A stretch of DNA of 64,000 nucleotides from Pseudomonas paeninsulae (GCF_035621475.1 NZ_CP141799.1:1352501-1416500); one strand, 5' to 3'. Shown: positions 18,585-28,281, numbered from the stretch's first letter. Translations and numbers: made by a program. Notes: a model not told the origin generated them from the sequence alone.

Positions 18585-20027
18585 ATGTCATTGAAAAATA
18601 CCGTCCACTTGATCGCCTATCCCAACCGCATCGGTTCGGACCTGGCTGACCTGGCCAATTTCGTCGAACACAAGCTCGGTCGCGCGGTGGGTGGGGTGCA
18701 TGTTCTGCCGCCCTTTCCGTCGAATGCCGACAGTGGCTTCTCGCCGCTGACGCACAAGCGCATCGACCCGGCTCTCGGCGATTGGGCAGACATCGAGCGC
18801 CTGACCGCGCACTACGATGTCTGTCTGGATCTGGTACTCAATCACCTGGCCGATGACTCGCCGGAGTTCCAGGACTACCTGCAAAAGGGCGATGACTCGG
18901 AGTGGGCCGAGATGTTCGTCGATGTCGACAGCCTGGGCGAGATCGGCCCGGACGATCTGGCGAAGATCCACATCCGCAAGGAAAAGGAACCGTTCCGCGA
19001 AATCACCTTTGCCGACGGCAGCAGCGGGCGGGTCTGGTGCACCTTCACCGAGCGTCAGATCGACCTCAACTACGACTCGCCGGTGACCTACCAGATGATG
19101 GCCGACACCATCGCCTTTCTCGCCGAGCGCGGGGTGAAACTGTTGCGTCTGGATGCCTTCGGCTACACCACCAAGAAGATCGGCACCAGCTGCTTTCTGG
19201 TCGAGCCGCAGGTGTGGCAAATCCTCGACTGGTTCAAGAACACGGCGGCGACCCGCGGCATAGAGATACTGCCCGAGGTGCACGACCACCCGAGTTGGCA
19301 GTACGCCATCTCGGCGCGCGGCATGTGGTCCTATGCCTTCGCGCTGCCGCCCCTGCTGCTGTATACGCTGCTCGACGGCAACAGCCAGTACCTCAAGTCC
19401 TGGCTGCGCATGTGTCCGCACAACCAGATCACCGTGCTCGATACCCACGATGGCATCTGCATTCCGGATGTGGAGGAAATCCTTCCGCGTGAGCATATCG
19501 AAGCACTGATCCAGAACGTCTCGGAACGCAGCGCCGACCCCATTCTGCGCCGCTCGGCCGCCAACGTGCACAGCGTCGGCGCGATCTACCAGCTCACCTG
19601 CACCTTCTTCGATGCCCTGCAGGGCAACGAAGACGCCTACATCGCCGCCCGCGCGATCCAGTTCTTTACCCCCGGCATTCCGCAGGTCTACTACGTCGGC
19701 CTGCTGGCCGGCCACAACGACACCGAGCTGTTGGAAGAAACGGGCGAGGCGCGGGAAATCAACCGCCACTACTATTCGTTGGACGAGGCCGAGCAGGCCC
19801 TGCAAGCCCCAGTGGTGCAGCGTCTGCTCAGCCTGATGGAGCTGCGTTCGACCCACCCGGCCTTCGCCGGCGAGTTCGAACTGCATCAGTCGAACATGTC
19901 GAGCGTCTCCATGGGCTGGCGCGCCGGTGAGCATTGGTGCCACCTGTTCGTCGACCTGAATTTCCGCACCGCCACGATCACCTGCAGTGGCCCGGAGGGG
20001 GAAGAGGAAACGTCCTGCAGGTGTTGA
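18585..20027 (+). CDS. GH13_18 phosphorylase (sucrose or glucosylglycerol phosphorylase-like)
   Basis: A 480-residue enzyme starting at the ATG at 18585 behind GGGAG. The fold is a GH13 barrel with the nucleophile Asp190 ('LLRLDAFGY') and acid/base Glu231 followed by His233 ('ILPEVHDH'). These sit almost exactly where Bifidobacterium sucrose phosphorylase has D192 and E232. 'VLDTHDGI' carries the third carboxylate, and 'GIPQVYYVGLLAGHNDTELL' is the subfamily-18 loop. Such enzymes transfer glucosyl from sucrose, sucrose-6F-phosphate, glucosylglycerol or glucosylglycerate to phosphate. Which one cannot be settled by eye. A glucosylglycerol-phosphate phosphatase homologue at 51967 makes glucosylglycerol worth considering. 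Confidence 0.85.
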   Translation: MSLKNTVHLIAYPNRIGSDLADLANFVEHKLGRAVGGVHVLPPFPSNADSGFSPLTHKRIDPALGDWADIERLTAHYDVCLDLVLNHLADDSPEFQDYLQKGDDSEWAEMFVDVDSLGEIGPDDLAKIHIRKEKEPFREITFADGSSGRVWCTFTERQIDLNYDSPVTYQMMADTIAFLAERGVKLLRLDAFGYTTKKIGTSCFLVEPQVWQILDWFKNTAATRGIEILPEVHDHPSWQYAISARGMWSYAFALPPLLLYTLLDGNSQYLKSWLRMCPHNQITVLDTHDGICIPDVEEILPREHIEALIQNVSERSADPILRRSAANVHSVGAIYQLTCTFFDALQGNEDAYIAARAIQFFTPGIPQVYYVGLLAGHNDTELLEETGEAREINRHYYSLDEAEQALQAPVVQRLLSLMELRSTHPAFAGEFELHQSNMSSVSMGWRAGEHWCHLFVDLNFRTATITCSGPEGEEETSCRC

Positions 20028-20080
20028 GCCGGTAGTCGTGGGGTGCAGGATTGAAGCGTTTCCGCAGCAGTCGGGTTTGG

Positions 20081-20340
20081 CTGCGCTGCGTTTCCATGCG
20101 GCCAGCTGATGTTGGCATTGGCCGTCGCCGGGGTGATTGCGGGCGAATGACAAACCACCGGGTAGGATGGGTTGAGCAGAGCGATACCCATGCGGTTGTT
20201 GGTCAGCCTGCTTGATGGGTATCGCTGCGCTCAACCCATCCTACGAACCAGCCTGCGGCTGTGACTGCGCTGCGATTCCACGCGGCCACCAGATGGGGCT
20301 TTGGGCGCCGTCTGGGTCATTGCGGGCGAATGACAAACCG
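20081..20340. repeat. Imperfect direct repeats flanking an 83-bp palindrome
   Basis: Two related segments, 20081-20158 and 20264-20340, share 'ctgcgctgcg..ttcca.gcggcca' and 'attgcgggcgaatgacaaacc'. Between them is the inverted repeat 20162-20244. The rest of the 329-bp gap between the GH13 and DUF4197 genes holds no gene. Confidence 0.7.
20162..20244. repeat. Inverted-repeat element ('gtaggatgggttgagc' family)
   Basis: Arms of about 30 bp: 'gtaggatgggttgagcagag' and onward from 20162, with its inverse ending at 20244, two mismatches, around a roughly 23-bp centre. It lies between two convergent genes and could terminate transcription from both sides. It is the same family as the element at 12988-13142. 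Confidence 0.8.
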
Positions 20341-20356
20341 CCAAACCAGCACCGAA

Positions 20357-21034
20357 CTACAACGCCCCAAACACCTTCTTCGCCAAACTGGTCGCCGCCC
20401 CGGCCGGGTTCTGGCGAATGCTGGCTTCCTGCTTGGCGATCATTTCGAACAGGCCGTCCAGCGCCTGTTCGGTGACGTAGTTTTCGATAGAGGCGCTCTT
20501 CGCGTCGACCACGCCGAAGCTCGCGGCCTGGCCGGCGAAGGCGTTGTACTGCTGGGCCAGGCCAACCTGGTCGGTGGCCTGCTTGACGATCGGCAGGAAG
20601 CGCGCGCGGATCTGCTCGCGGCTGCTCTTGTTCAGGTACTGGGTGGCCGAGTCCTGCGGGCCAGCGAGGATGCCCTTGGCATCCTGTACGGTCATCTTCT
20701 GCACGGCACTCACCAGCAAGGCCTGGGCCTGCGGTACGGCGGCTTCGGCAGCCTGGTTCATGCTGGCTTCCAGCTGGGTCACCTGGGCGCCCATGCCCAT
20801 CATCTTCATGGTTTTCGCCGCCTTGCCGAGGTTGCCCGGCAGCTCGATGCGTACCTGCGGGTTATTGCTGAAACCGCCCGGGGCGCCCAGTTGCTTGACC
20901 GCCACCTGCGCGCCCTGGATCAAGGCGTCCTTCAGCCCACCGCTGGCGTCCTGCTGGGACAGGTCGGCGAGCGACAGGGCAAAAGCGCTGGCAGACAGGG
21001 CCAGGCCGGCAACGAGTGCAGAGATGCGAAACAT
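20357..21034 (-). CDS. DUF4197 family exported protein
   Basis: 225 residues with a signal peptide (MFRISALVAGLALSASAFA). The mature protein matches the DUF4197 pattern: 'LADLSQQDASGGLKDALIQGAQVAVKQLG', 'VRIELPGNLGKAAK', 'MNQAAEAAVPQAQALL' and 'NYVTEQALDGLFEMIAKQEASIRQNP'. AAGGA precedes the ATG on the minus strand. Members are periplasmic or surface proteins of unknown function, common in gammaproteobacteria. It is monocistronic here. Confidence 0.88.
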   Translation of the reverse strand: MFRISALVAGLALSASAFALSLADLSQQDASGGLKDALIQGAQVAVKQLGAPGGFSNNPQVRIELPGNLGKAAKTMKMMGMGAQVTQLEASMNQAAEAAVPQAQALLVSAVQKMTVQDAKGILAGPQDSATQYLNKSSREQIRARFLPIVKQATDQVGLAQQYNAFAGQAASFGVVDAKSASIENYVTEQALDGLFEMIAKQEASIRQNPAGAATSLAKKVFGAL

Positions 21035-21110
21035 GGGGCGATCCTTCTTGCGCTGAGGTATCTAGCGAGGGTAGCGGAGCGGGGCGCTGGTGCAAACCCT
21101 GGGACTATCT

Positions 21111-22061
21111 TTATGCCCGCCCGGCGTCGGCGGCGACGCATTCACGCAGCCAGTCGATGAAGACCTGCAGCCGGCTCGGCATGGGCTCATGGGCTGGGTG
21201 CACCAGCTGGTACTGACAGCGACTGGTCAGCGCGAAGCCGCCGAATGGCAGGATGAGTTCGCCTCGTTCAAGCCGCTGCTGCACCAGCTGATAGCGGCCG
21301 ATGGCGATCCCCGCGTGATTGATCGCCGCCAGCACGCAGAGGTCGGAACGGTCGAAGGTGAGACTGCGCTGGGGCAGCGTGGCCTCAATCCCGAAGTGCC
21401 TGGCCCACAGTTGCCACTCGGCATCATAGGCGGCGTTGTCCCAGGCCAGGGAGTCATGCAGCAGGGTGCACTGTTGCAGGTTGTCCGGGTTATCCAGCAA
21501 GCCATGGCGCTGGGCATACTCGGGGCTGCACACCGGGGCGATCTGTTCGTCCATCAGTTGGCTGGCGATCAGGCCGGGAAACGTATCGCTGGTGAAATAC
21601 AGCGCCAAATCGATGTTCTGGGTGCGGAAGTCGACCGTGTCGTTGCCCACCCGGATATCCAGGGCAACCGAGGGGTAACGGGCGGTAAAGTCGGCCAGCC
21701 TCGGCACCAGCCAGCATTCGGCGAGCGAGGGGCGGACATAGATCGCCAGCGGCCCGGCGATTTCGGAACCTGGGGCCTGCTGCAAGGCTTCGAGCAACTC
21801 GCCCACGGCACCTTGCAGGATGTTGAAGATGCGCTCGCCATCCGCGGTTAGGCGAATCTGCCGGGTCAGGCGCTGAAACAGTTTCAAGCCCAGCCCGCGT
21901 TCCAGGCGGCCGATACGATGGCTGACGGCGCTCGGCGTCAGGCATAGCTCGTCTGCCGCGCGGGCAAAGCTCAGATGGCGCGCCGCCGCAAGGAAGGTAT
22001 GCAGGTTGGCGAACTGGCTACTGTTGAGCCCGGCGCCAAGCCGAGGGGGAAGATTGAGCAT
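21111..22061 (-). CDS. dsdC: LysR-type regulator, DsdC-like
   Basis: A 316-residue LysR regulator. The N-terminal HTH 'FLAAARHLSFARAADELCLTPSAVSHRIGRLERGLGLKLF' closely resembles the E. coli DsdC segment (AARHxSFxxAAEELxLxPSAVSHRI). The effector-binding domain covers about 105-300. It lies immediately downstream of the dsdA-like gene on the same strand, 96 bp away. DsdC activates dsdA in response to D-serine. The 13-bp motif tgagcggttgtga occurs 17 bp before its start and again upstream of the ridA-like gene, which may be its binding site. GcvA/AmpR-type regulators share this HTH, so the name rests partly on the neighbourhood. Confidence 0.78.
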   Translation of the reverse strand: MLNLPPRLGAGLNSSQFANLHTFLAAARHLSFARAADELCLTPSAVSHRIGRLERGLGLKLFQRLTRQIRLTADGERIFNILQGAVGELLEALQQAPGSEIAGPLAIYVRPSLAECWLVPRLADFTARYPSVALDIRVGNDTVDFRTQNIDLALYFTSDTFPGLIASQLMDEQIAPVCSPEYAQRHGLLDNPDNLQQCTLLHDSLAWDNAAYDAEWQLWARHFGIEATLPQRSLTFDRSDLCVLAAINHAGIAIGRYQLVQQRLERGELILPFGGFALTSRCQYQLVHPAHEPMPSRLQVFIDWLRECVAADAGRA

Positions 22062-22077
22062 GAGGTCATTCTAGCAA

Positions 22078-22090
22078 TGAGCGGTTGTGA
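22078..22090 (-). promoter_or_regulatory. Shared 13-bp motif upstream of the dsdC-like gene
   Basis: The sequence tgagcggttgtga is identical to 24299-24311 upstream of the ridA-like gene. In both places it is followed on the plus strand by an A-rich run. It is a candidate regulator site for the D-serine locus. Confidence 0.45.
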
Positions 22091-22157
22091 AAAAACGCTC
22101 GCGTACTGCGACCGAGCGCTGGCGAGCCGGTCAGGGCAGCCAGCGCATACGCCGGGT

Positions 22158-23516
22158 TCAGGCCTGTTCCGCTTGCAACAGGTGCCGGCCCTTGGCCAGA
22201 TAGTCGGCCATTTCCGCCGCGGGCACCATGCTGCCGCCGGTGGCCCAGACCAGATGAGTCGCCTGGGCCATCCGCGCCGGGGTCAGGTGCATGCGCGCGC
22301 GATAGCCTTGCTCCTCGCTGAGCACGCGGGCCATGCCCGGTACGCCGGCCAGCGCCGAGGGTTCGAGGCGCAGGCCTTCGCTGCTTTCCAGCAGCGCCAG
22401 CAGGCGATACAACTCTTCATCGCTGACCGTGTAATAGCCGTCGATCGAACGCTGCATGGCGCGGCCGACGAAGCCGGACGGGCGGCCGACCGCCAGGCCA
22501 TCGGCGGCGGTGAGGTTGTCGATGCCGAAGTCCTGCACCGAGACCTCATCGTGGCGACCGGTATGCACTCCGATCAGCATGCAGGGTGAGTGAGTGGGCT
22601 CGGCAAACAGGCAATGCACCGCATCGCCAAACGCCAACTTGAGGCCGAAGGCCACTCCGCCTGGGCCACCGCCGACGCCACAGGGCAGGTAGACGAACAG
22701 CGGGTGCTCGGCATCGACGCTGATCGCCGCGGCGGCCAATTGTTGCTTCAGCCGTTCTGCGGCGACGGCATAGCCGAGAAACAGGCTGGTCGAATTTTCA
22801 TCATCGACGAAGTGGCAGCAGGGGTCGGCATCCGCCTGTTTGCGCCCCTCGGCCACCGCAACGCTGTAGTCGCAGGCGTACTCGACCACAGTCACGCCAT
22901 GGCCGCGCAGCTTGTCCTTCTTCCACTGCCGCGCATCGGCCGACATATGCACCGTCGCCTGGAAGCCTAGGCGGGCGCTGATGATGCCGATCGACAGGCC
23001 GAGATTGCCGGTCGAACCGACGGCAATCTTGTAGCGGCCGAAGAAGGCCCGGGCCGCATCGCTGTCGAGCAGGGCGTAATCGTCGGTTATTTGCAGCAAG
23101 CCTTCGGCCAGCGCCAGCTCCTCGGCATGCTTGAGCACCTCATAGATGCCGCCGCGCGCCTTGATCGATCCGGAGATGGGCAGATGGCTGTCCTGCTTGA
23201 GCCACAGCGCACCGCCCCCGTTGAGTCCATAGCGTTCGCCCAGCAGGGCCTGCAGGTGCGGCACCGCGCGGATACTCGACTCGATGATCCCGCCACTGCC
23301 TGCGGTCTCCGGGAATGCGCGGGCGATGTAGGGGGCGAAGCGCAACAGGCGCGCGCTGGCGTCGTCGACGTCTGTCTGGGTCAGCCCGACATCCTGCAAG
23401 GCCTCGGCCGCACAGGCGATTCGCGGATTGAACCAGCTGGTCTCCTGCAGCGCGATCAACTGGTTGAGCAGCGGGTATTCGTCGCACCAGGTGGTGAGGG
23501 GTTTGCCAAGCAGCAT
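22158..23516 (-). CDS. dsdA: D-serine dehydratase (D-serine ammonia-lyase)
   Basis: A 452-residue PLP enzyme that converts D-serine to pyruvate and ammonia. The PLP lysine is in '[16 protein letters not shown]' (about residue 119). The glycine-rich phosphate loop '[13 protein letters not shown]' and '[17 protein letters not shown]' are typical of fold-type II DsdA. The length matches E. coli DsdA (442) closely. It is followed by the DsdC-like regulator and preceded, 348 bp upstream, by a RidA gene. RidA-family enzymes hydrolyse the 2-aminoacrylate that this dehydratase releases, which explains the grouping. The enzyme would allow growth on, or detoxification of, D-serine. Confidence 0.93.
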   Translation of the reverse strand: MLLGKPLTTWCDEYPLLNQLIALQETSWFNPRIACAAEALQDVGLTQTDVDDASARLLRFAPYIARAFPETAGSGGIIESSIRAVPHLQALLGERYGLNGGGALWLKQDSHLPISGSIKARGGIYEVLKHAEELALAEGLLQITDDYALLDSDAARAFFGRYKIAVGSTGNLGLSIGIISARLGFQATVHMSADARQWKKDKLRGHGVTVVEYACDYSVAVAEGRKQADADPCCHFVDDENSTSLFLGYAVAAERLKQQLAAAAISVDAEHPLFVYLPCGVGGGPGGVAFGLKLAFGDAVHCLFAEPTHSPCMLIGVHTGRHDEVSVQDFGIDNLTAADGLAVGRPSGFVGRAMQRSIDGYYTVSDEELYRLLALLESSEGLRLEPSALAGVPGMARVLSEEQGYRARMHLTPARMAQATHLVWATGGSMVPAAEMADYLAKGRHLLQAEQA

Positions 23517-23864
23517 GGGTAGGTTCCTTGAGTCGGTGTGCCCTAGCGGATGTTCTGCTGCGCCTGGAGCAGAGCAACAGGCCGCGTAACGCTGCTATTA
23601 GGCGGCGCAACACAGCTGCTGACAAAGGATGCTTGTGCAACGGATAGATGACGCAAGATCGTCTGTACCCCAGCAATAGCGCCCGGACCTGAGCGAACCA
23701 TGCGGTCCTGAATCGGCGGCTGCGCTCCATTCAGCTGCGCTCGGCGGGGGATTACTGCTGATTCATCCTGGCTGAATAAGCAGTAATCCGCCTTAGACAA
23801 CCGGCGCGCGGGATGACTGGCGATCAACGCCAAGGTCGATATCCGCGCAACGGCTCATCTGCAA
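23517..23864. other. Gap without a supported gene, between the ridA- and dsdA-like genes
   Basis: A 348-bp spacer. Its main feature is a long hairpin: 16-bp arms (gattactgctgattca / tgaataagcagtaatc, one mismatch) at 23750-23788, flanked by ggcgg and ccgcc that can extend the stem. It resembles the pseudomonad 'GGCGGATTA...TAATCCGCC' repeats. It could separate transcription of the two genes. Confidence 0.65.
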
Positions 23865-24218
23865 TCAACGGCTGACGGCAGCAATCACCGAGATTTCTAC
23901 CAGCAGTTCAGGGCTGGCCATCGAGGCTTCCACGCAGGCACGGGCAGGGGCGAAACCCGCTGGCACCCAGCTGTCCCAGACGCTGTTCATCTCGGCGAAC
24001 AGGCTCATGTCTTTGATGTAGATGGTGGCGGACAGCAGCTGTTCGCGATTGCTGCCGACCGATTCCAGCAAGGTATCGACCTTGGCCAGCATGGTCCGCG
24101 TTTGTTCCTGAATTCCGGCGCTGCGGTCTTCTGCGACCTGCCCGCATAGATAGGCGGTCTGGTTATGCACCACGACTCGGCTCATTCGTGCAGCTGTTTC
24201 GTATCGGGTTATGCTCAT
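23865..24218 (-). CDS. RidA family enamine/imine deaminase
   Basis: 117 residues from the ATG at 24218, which has AGGAG upstream; a 12-residue longer start at 24254 has no such site. The protein has the YjgF/YER057c/UK114 fold and the substrate-binding arginine in 'APARACVEA' (about residue 93). The expected 'LCGQVAED' and '[12 protein letters not shown]' strands are present. RidA proteins hydrolyse reactive enamines such as 2-aminoacrylate, made by serine and threonine dehydratases. Its position next to a D-serine dehydratase gene fits that function directly. Confidence 0.9.
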   Translation of the reverse strand: MSITRYETAARMSRVVVHNQTAYLCGQVAEDRSAGIQEQTRTMLAKVDTLLESVGSNREQLLSATIYIKDMSLFAEMNSVWDSWVPAGFAPARACVEASMASPELLVEISVIAAVSR

Positions 24219-24298
24219 GACGGCTCCTGTGAGAGTTCGATTTTGGGATGACACGACGAGCTTAGCGGGGCAGGGCGTATAAACCTATGCTGAAGTTT

Positions 24299-24311
24299 TG
24301 AGCGGTTGTGA
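24299..24311 (-). promoter_or_regulatory. Shared 13-bp motif upstream of the ridA-like gene
   Basis: The same 13 bases as 22078-22090, about 81 bp before the ridA-like start. The position is reasonable for an activator site near -50 to -65. Confidence 0.45.
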
Positions 24312-24435
24312 CAAAATTCCCGCCTGCAAACGCCCCGCGTCGGTTTCGCGACGGCGCTCGATATTTTCACACCCCCTGAACGCGATCCGTCGCAGTCATT
24401 CAGCTCGGCCGCATAGCCGAAGAGAAGCTAACCGC

Positions 24436-25197
24436 ATGTCGCGAATACTTTCGATCCTGGCAGTGCTTGCCGCCTTGTACGTGGCGATCTGCGTCGCCTT
24501 GTTGGTGTTCCAGCGCAGCCTCATCTACTTCCCGCAACCGCTCTCCATCAGCCAGCCCGACACACTGCTCAGGCTGCCAGTGGACGATGGCGAGGTGCTG
24601 GTTTCAGTCAGGCCCCACGCCGGCCCGAATGCGCTGATCTACTTCGGTGGCAACGCCGAGGACGTTTCGCGGAATCTGGCCGAGTTTTCCCAGGCCTTTC
24701 CCGAACATGCGCTCTACTTGCTGCACTACCGCGGTTTTGCGGGCAGTGCCGGGTCGCCCTCCGAGGAGGCGATTCAGCGCGATGCCCTGGCCTTGTTCGA
24801 CCGGGTGCATGCCGCGCATCCGCAGACCGTGGTGATGGGGCGCAGCCTGGGCACGGGGGTCGCCATTCGTCTGGCCAGCCAACGCCCGGCCTCACGCCTG
24901 CTGTTGATCACGCCGTTCGACAGCCTGCAGACGATCGCCGCACGGCAGTTCCCCTTCCTGCCGATTAAGTGGCTGCTCAAGGACAAGTTCGAATCCTCGA
25001 CCTATGCCGCGCGCATCAAGGTGCCGACCCTGCTGATCGCGGCCGAACAGGACGAAATCATTCCACGTTCGAGTACCGAGGCGCTCTACCGGCATTTCGC
25101 GCCCGGCGTGGCCACGCTTAAGGTCATCCCGGACAAGGGCCACAACTCGATCTCCGAAAGCCCCGCGTACCTGCCTTTGCTGCGCTCCGCGATGTGA
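24436..25197 (+). CDS. Membrane-anchored alpha/beta hydrolase
   Basis: 253 residues from the ATG at 24436. An N-terminal hydrophobic helix (ILSILAVLAALYVAICVALLVF) anchors it, with the hydrolase domain probably periplasmic. The nucleophile elbow is 'VMGRSLGTGVAIRLAS' (GxSxG), the acid is likely Asp in 'AAEQDEIIPRSS', and the base is His in 'PDKGHNSISES'. The fold is that of the BAAT/ABHD12-13-like family ('FPQPLSISQPDTLLRLPVDDGE'). The substrate is unknown; an esterase or thioesterase role is plausible. It is convergent with polB, 37 bp away. Confidence 0.87.
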   Translation: MSRILSILAVLAALYVAICVALLVFQRSLIYFPQPLSISQPDTLLRLPVDDGEVLVSVRPHAGPNALIYFGGNAEDVSRNLAEFSQAFPEHALYLLHYRGFAGSAGSPSEEAIQRDALALFDRVHAAHPQTVVMGRSLGTGVAIRLASQRPASRLLLITPFDSLQTIAARQFPFLPIKWLLKDKFESSTYAARIKVPTLLIAAEQDEIIPRSSTEALYRHFAPGVATLKVIPDKGHNSISESPAYLPLLRSAM

Positions 25198-25234
25198 ACA
25201 GGCTCTAGCGCTGGGTTGGGGGGATTCGGCGTGC

Positions 25235-27625
25235 TCAGAACAGGCCGAGCTGGCCGCCGACCAGGCGGGAGAAGTCGTCGCCCACGAACGGCAGGATGGC
25301 GTCTGCCACCGGCTGGAGCTGGCGCGTGAGGTAATGTTCGTAGTCGATGGGCGTACGCCGGGTTTCCAGCGGTTCGGGGCCGGCGAGGGTGATCACGTAG
25401 CTGATCCAGCCGCCATTCTGGTACTGGCGCGGGCGGCCTTGCTGGTCGTTGTATTCGTCGGCCATGCGCGCCGCGCGCACATGCGGCGGCACATTGCGCT
25501 GGTAGTCGTCCAGTCTACGGCGCAGGCGCTTGCGGTAGATCAGATGCTCATCGAGCTGGCCGGCCAGGGTGCGGCGCACGTAGTCGCGCACATAGTCCTG
25601 GTAGGGCTGCCGGTTGAAGATCAGCAGATACAGCTCGCGCTGGAACTGCCGGGCCAGCGGCGACCAGTCGCTGCGCACGGTTTCCAGGCCCTTGAAGACC
25701 ATCTCGCTGCTGCCGTCCGCCGCCGTGACCAGCCCGGCGTAGCGCTTCTTGCTGCCCTCTTCGGCGCCGCGGATGGTCGGCATCAGGAAGCGGCTGTAAT
25801 GGGTCTCGAACTGCAGCTCCAGGGCGCTTTCCAGGTCGTATTCCTGGCGCAGGTGCGCGCGCCACCACTGGTTGACGCGCTGCACCAGGGCGCGGCCGAT
25901 CTGCGCCGCCTCCTCCTCGCCATGCGCGCGCCTGAGCCAGACGAAGGTCGAGTCGGTGTCGCCGTAGATCACCGCATGGCCTTCGGCCTCGATCAGCTCG
26001 CGGGTCCTGCGCATGATCTCGTGGCCGCGCAGGGTGATGGAGGAGGCCAGGCGCGGGTCGAAGAAGCGGCAGCCGCTGGAGCCGAGCACCCCGTAGAAGG
26101 CGTTCATGATGATCTTCAGCGCCTGCGACAGCGGCGCGTTGTGCTCGCGCTTGGCTGCCTCGCGGCCCTGCCAGACGCTTTCGACGATGGCCGGCAGGCA
26201 ATGCCGGGTGCGCGAGAAGCGCGCGCCGCGAAAGCCCGGCACCGACTCGCTGTCCTCGGGCTGGCGCATGCCCTCCACCAGCCCCAGCGGATCGATCAGA
26301 AAGGTGCGGATGATCGACGGGTACAGGCTCTTGTAGTCGAGCACCAGCACCGATTCGTACAGGCCGGGCTGCGAGTTCATCACGAAGCCGCCGGGGCTGG
26401 CTTCCGGTGGTCGCTCGCCAAGGTTCGGCGCGACGAAGCCCTGGCGGTGCATCAGCGGGATGTACAGGTGGCAGAAGGCCGCGACCGAGCCGCCGCTGCG
26501 GTCGGCAGGCAGGCCGGTGACGGTGGCGCGCTCGAGCAGGAAGGTGAGGATCTCGGTCTTGGCGAAGATCCGCGTGACTAGCTCGCAGTCCTTGAGGTTG
26601 TAGCGCGCCAGGGCCGGCTTGTCCTCGGCGAACATCCGGTCGATGGCGTCCATGCGCTGGTACGGCGTGGCGATGTCCTTGCCTTCGCCGAGCAGGGTTT
26701 GCGCGACGTTCTCCAGGCTGAACGAGGAGAAGCTCCAGGTCGCCGAGCGCAGCGCCTCGATGCCGTCGATGATCAGTCGCCCGGCGGCCTCGGCGAAGAA
26801 GTGATTGTTACGGCTGGCATGCTCGCGCCAGCCCATCGCATCGCCGCCGCGACCGAGCTGCAACGGCACCTGCAGGCGCTGGGCGTGCTCGTGCAACACA
26901 CGCAGGTCGAACTGCACCAGGTTCCAGCCGATGATCGCATCGGGATCATGGGCGGCCAGCCACTGGTTGAGCTTCTCCAGCAACTGCTGGCGGCTGGTGC
27001 AGTACTCCAAGGCGAAATCCAGCGGCGTGTCCGCGCCGTTGGCCGGCCCGAGCATATACACCTGGCGCTGGCCGCAACCCTCGAGGGCGATCGAATACAG
27101 GTCGCCCTGGGCATTGGTTTCGATGTCCAGGGACGCCAGCTTCAAGCGCGGGCGATAGTCCGGGGCGGGCTTCATCTGCGCATCGAGCAGCATGCCGCTG
27201 GCGTCCGGCGTGCCACCGAAGCACACCGGCGCGGTGATGAAGCGCTCCATCAGGTAGCGCTCCGGCGGGCGGATATCGGCCTCGTACACCTCGACCCCGG
27301 CCTTGCGCAGCAGCTTGTCGATATTCATCAACTGGCGATGCTGGCGGCAATACAGGCCGAGCACCGGCCGATGGTGGAAGTCGCACAGCTCCAGCGGGCG
27401 CAATTCGACGTCACGTTCCCCGCGCAGCAACGCCTCGGCCAACGCGCGTTGCTCGGCAGGAATAAACGCCACCGAGGGCTGACACGGCAGGCGGATATGC
27501 CGCGGCCCGGCGTCGGTTGCCAACCAGAACTCGACATGCGTACCGGCCGGCGTATCGCGCCAGTGTCGGGTCAGGACAAAACCCTGCTGTAGATCCACCG
27601 CTGCAACCTCAAGTCCTTGTTTCAC
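25235..27625 (-). CDS. polB: DNA polymerase II (family B)
   Basis: A 796-residue family-B polymerase, similar in length to E. coli Pol II (783). The proofreading exonuclease domain has '[14 protein letters not shown]' (Exo I) and '[14 protein letters not shown]' (Exo II). The polymerase domain has '[13 protein letters not shown]' (motif A, about residue 430) and '[13 protein letters not shown]' (motif C, about residue 553). The '[13 protein letters not shown]' motif B is also present. Pol II is a translesion and replication-restart polymerase, induced by the SOS response in E. coli. I did not find a convincing LexA box just upstream. The next 0.27 kb marks the edge of an accessory segment. 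Confidence 0.95.
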   Translation of the reverse strand: MKQGLEVAAVDLQQGFVLTRHWRDTPAGTHVEFWLATDAGPRHIRLPCQPSVAFIPAEQRALAEALLRGERDVELRPLELCDFHHRPVLGLYCRQHRQLMNIDKLLRKAGVEVYEADIRPPERYLMERFITAPVCFGGTPDASGMLLDAQMKPAPDYRPRLKLASLDIETNAQGDLYSIALEGCGQRQVYMLGPANGADTPLDFALEYCTSRQQLLEKLNQWLAAHDPDAIIGWNLVQFDLRVLHEHAQRLQVPLQLGRGGDAMGWREHASRNNHFFAEAAGRLIIDGIEALRSATWSFSSFSLENVAQTLLGEGKDIATPYQRMDAIDRMFAEDKPALARYNLKDCELVTRIFAKTEILTFLLERATVTGLPADRSGGSVAAFCHLYIPLMHRQGFVAPNLGERPPEASPGGFVMNSQPGLYESVLVLDYKSLYPSIIRTFLIDPLGLVEGMRQPEDSESVPGFRGARFSRTRHCLPAIVESVWQGREAAKREHNAPLSQALKIIMNAFYGVLGSSGCRFFDPRLASSITLRGHEIMRRTRELIEAEGHAVIYGDTDSTFVWLRRAHGEEEAAQIGRALVQRVNQWWRAHLRQEYDLESALELQFETHYSRFLMPTIRGAEEGSKKRYAGLVTAADGSSEMVFKGLETVRSDWSPLARQFQRELYLLIFNRQPYQDYVRDYVRRTLAGQLDEHLIYRKRLRRRLDDYQRNVPPHVRAARMADEYNDQQGRPRQYQNGGWISYVITLAGPEPLETRRTPIDYEHYLTRQLQPVADAILPFVGDDFSRLVGGQLGLF

Positions 27626-27863
27626 GCTGCGATTCTACGTGGCATGGGACGCGATTGCGCGGGCAGGGCAGCGGGGTGGGTTATCTGGGCGATTGTGAGT
27701 GTGGGCGTGGGTTGTTGTGGGGGGCAGTTGCCGGCCAGAAGGGGACATTTGAATAGACCTACAAGATAAAGCGCGGGTCAGACTTCACTCCTCTTCCAGC
27801 ATAGGTAACTGAAAATTATAGTTCTTTATGCGCGACATATTTCGTCGCACATGTACTCCATGC

Positions 27864-27887
27864 TTCCAGTCGAGAACATCACTGGAA
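27864..27887. promoter_or_regulatory. Inverted repeat before the WYL-associated gene set
   Basis: TTCCAGT-N10-ACTGGAA, a perfect 7-bp inverted repeat, ends 7 bp before the ATG of the first gene of the set. A second imperfect pair (tgcgcgac...gtcgcaca) lies at about 27828-27850. Either could be the operator of the WYL-domain regulator encoded third in the set. Confidence 0.45.
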
Positions 27888-27894
27888 ACACATC

Positions 27895-28281
27895 ATGGAT
27901 CGCCTGATCAAGGAAAATCTCGAAGCCCTTCTGCAAGACGCTTCGCATAGCAAACGTTTGGGCCGGCGCATCATCAATCTCGCCGGCTTTCTCTCCTCGG
28001 ACGAGCCGCCAATCAGCATCCGCGAGCAACTCAATCGTTTATCACGCTTGTTGATTCAACAGGATGCTTTTGACGCCCTGCTTGAGCCGGTTACGTTAAT
28101 GGCACGTGCTGGTTTGACCCACCTCATAGATGTGCATGCAATTCAGTCAATGATCAGCAGCCTGGAAGAGTCACGCAAAGCGATCAGCGAGACTGAGGAC
28201 ATCAACTACGCCGAGCTGATTGCTTGGCTGGTGAAGCAGGCGCGGGAGCGCAAGATCATTCGCTTGAAGACTATTGACTGA
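27895..28281 (+). CDS. Hypothetical protein, first gene of WYL-associated set
   Basis: A 128-residue, mostly helical, soluble protein without a signal peptide or membrane segment. It starts 'MDRLIKENLEALLQDASHSKRLGRR' and ends 'LVKQARERKIIRLKTID'. I do not recognise a family. Base composition is lower in GC than the flanking polB gene. The next gene starts 9 bp after its stop on the same strand, and both precede a WYL-domain regulator and a putative nuclease, so co-transcription is likely. It might act as a regulatory or scaffold subunit, but that is only a guess. Confidence 0.72.
   Translation: MDRLIKENLEALLQDASHSKRLGRRIINLAGFLSSDEPPISIREQLNRLSRLLIQQDAFDALLEPVTLMARAGLTHLIDVHAIQSMISSLEESRKAISETEDINYAELIAWLVKQARERKIIRLKTID

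Noticed and set aside
18588..20234. 548-codon open frame opposite the GH13_18 gene
   Set aside because: The plus strand encodes a complete enzyme with aligned catalytic residues. The opposite frame shows no domain.
20162..20244. CRISPR-like repeat arrangement
   Set aside because: The repeats here and at 12988, 5027 and 44852 are inverted or dispersed, not regularly spaced direct repeats, and no cas gene is in the window.
23543..23833. Minus-strand open frame in the ridA-dsdA spacer
   Set aside because: It runs through the long hairpin, lacks a ribosome site and resembles no protein.
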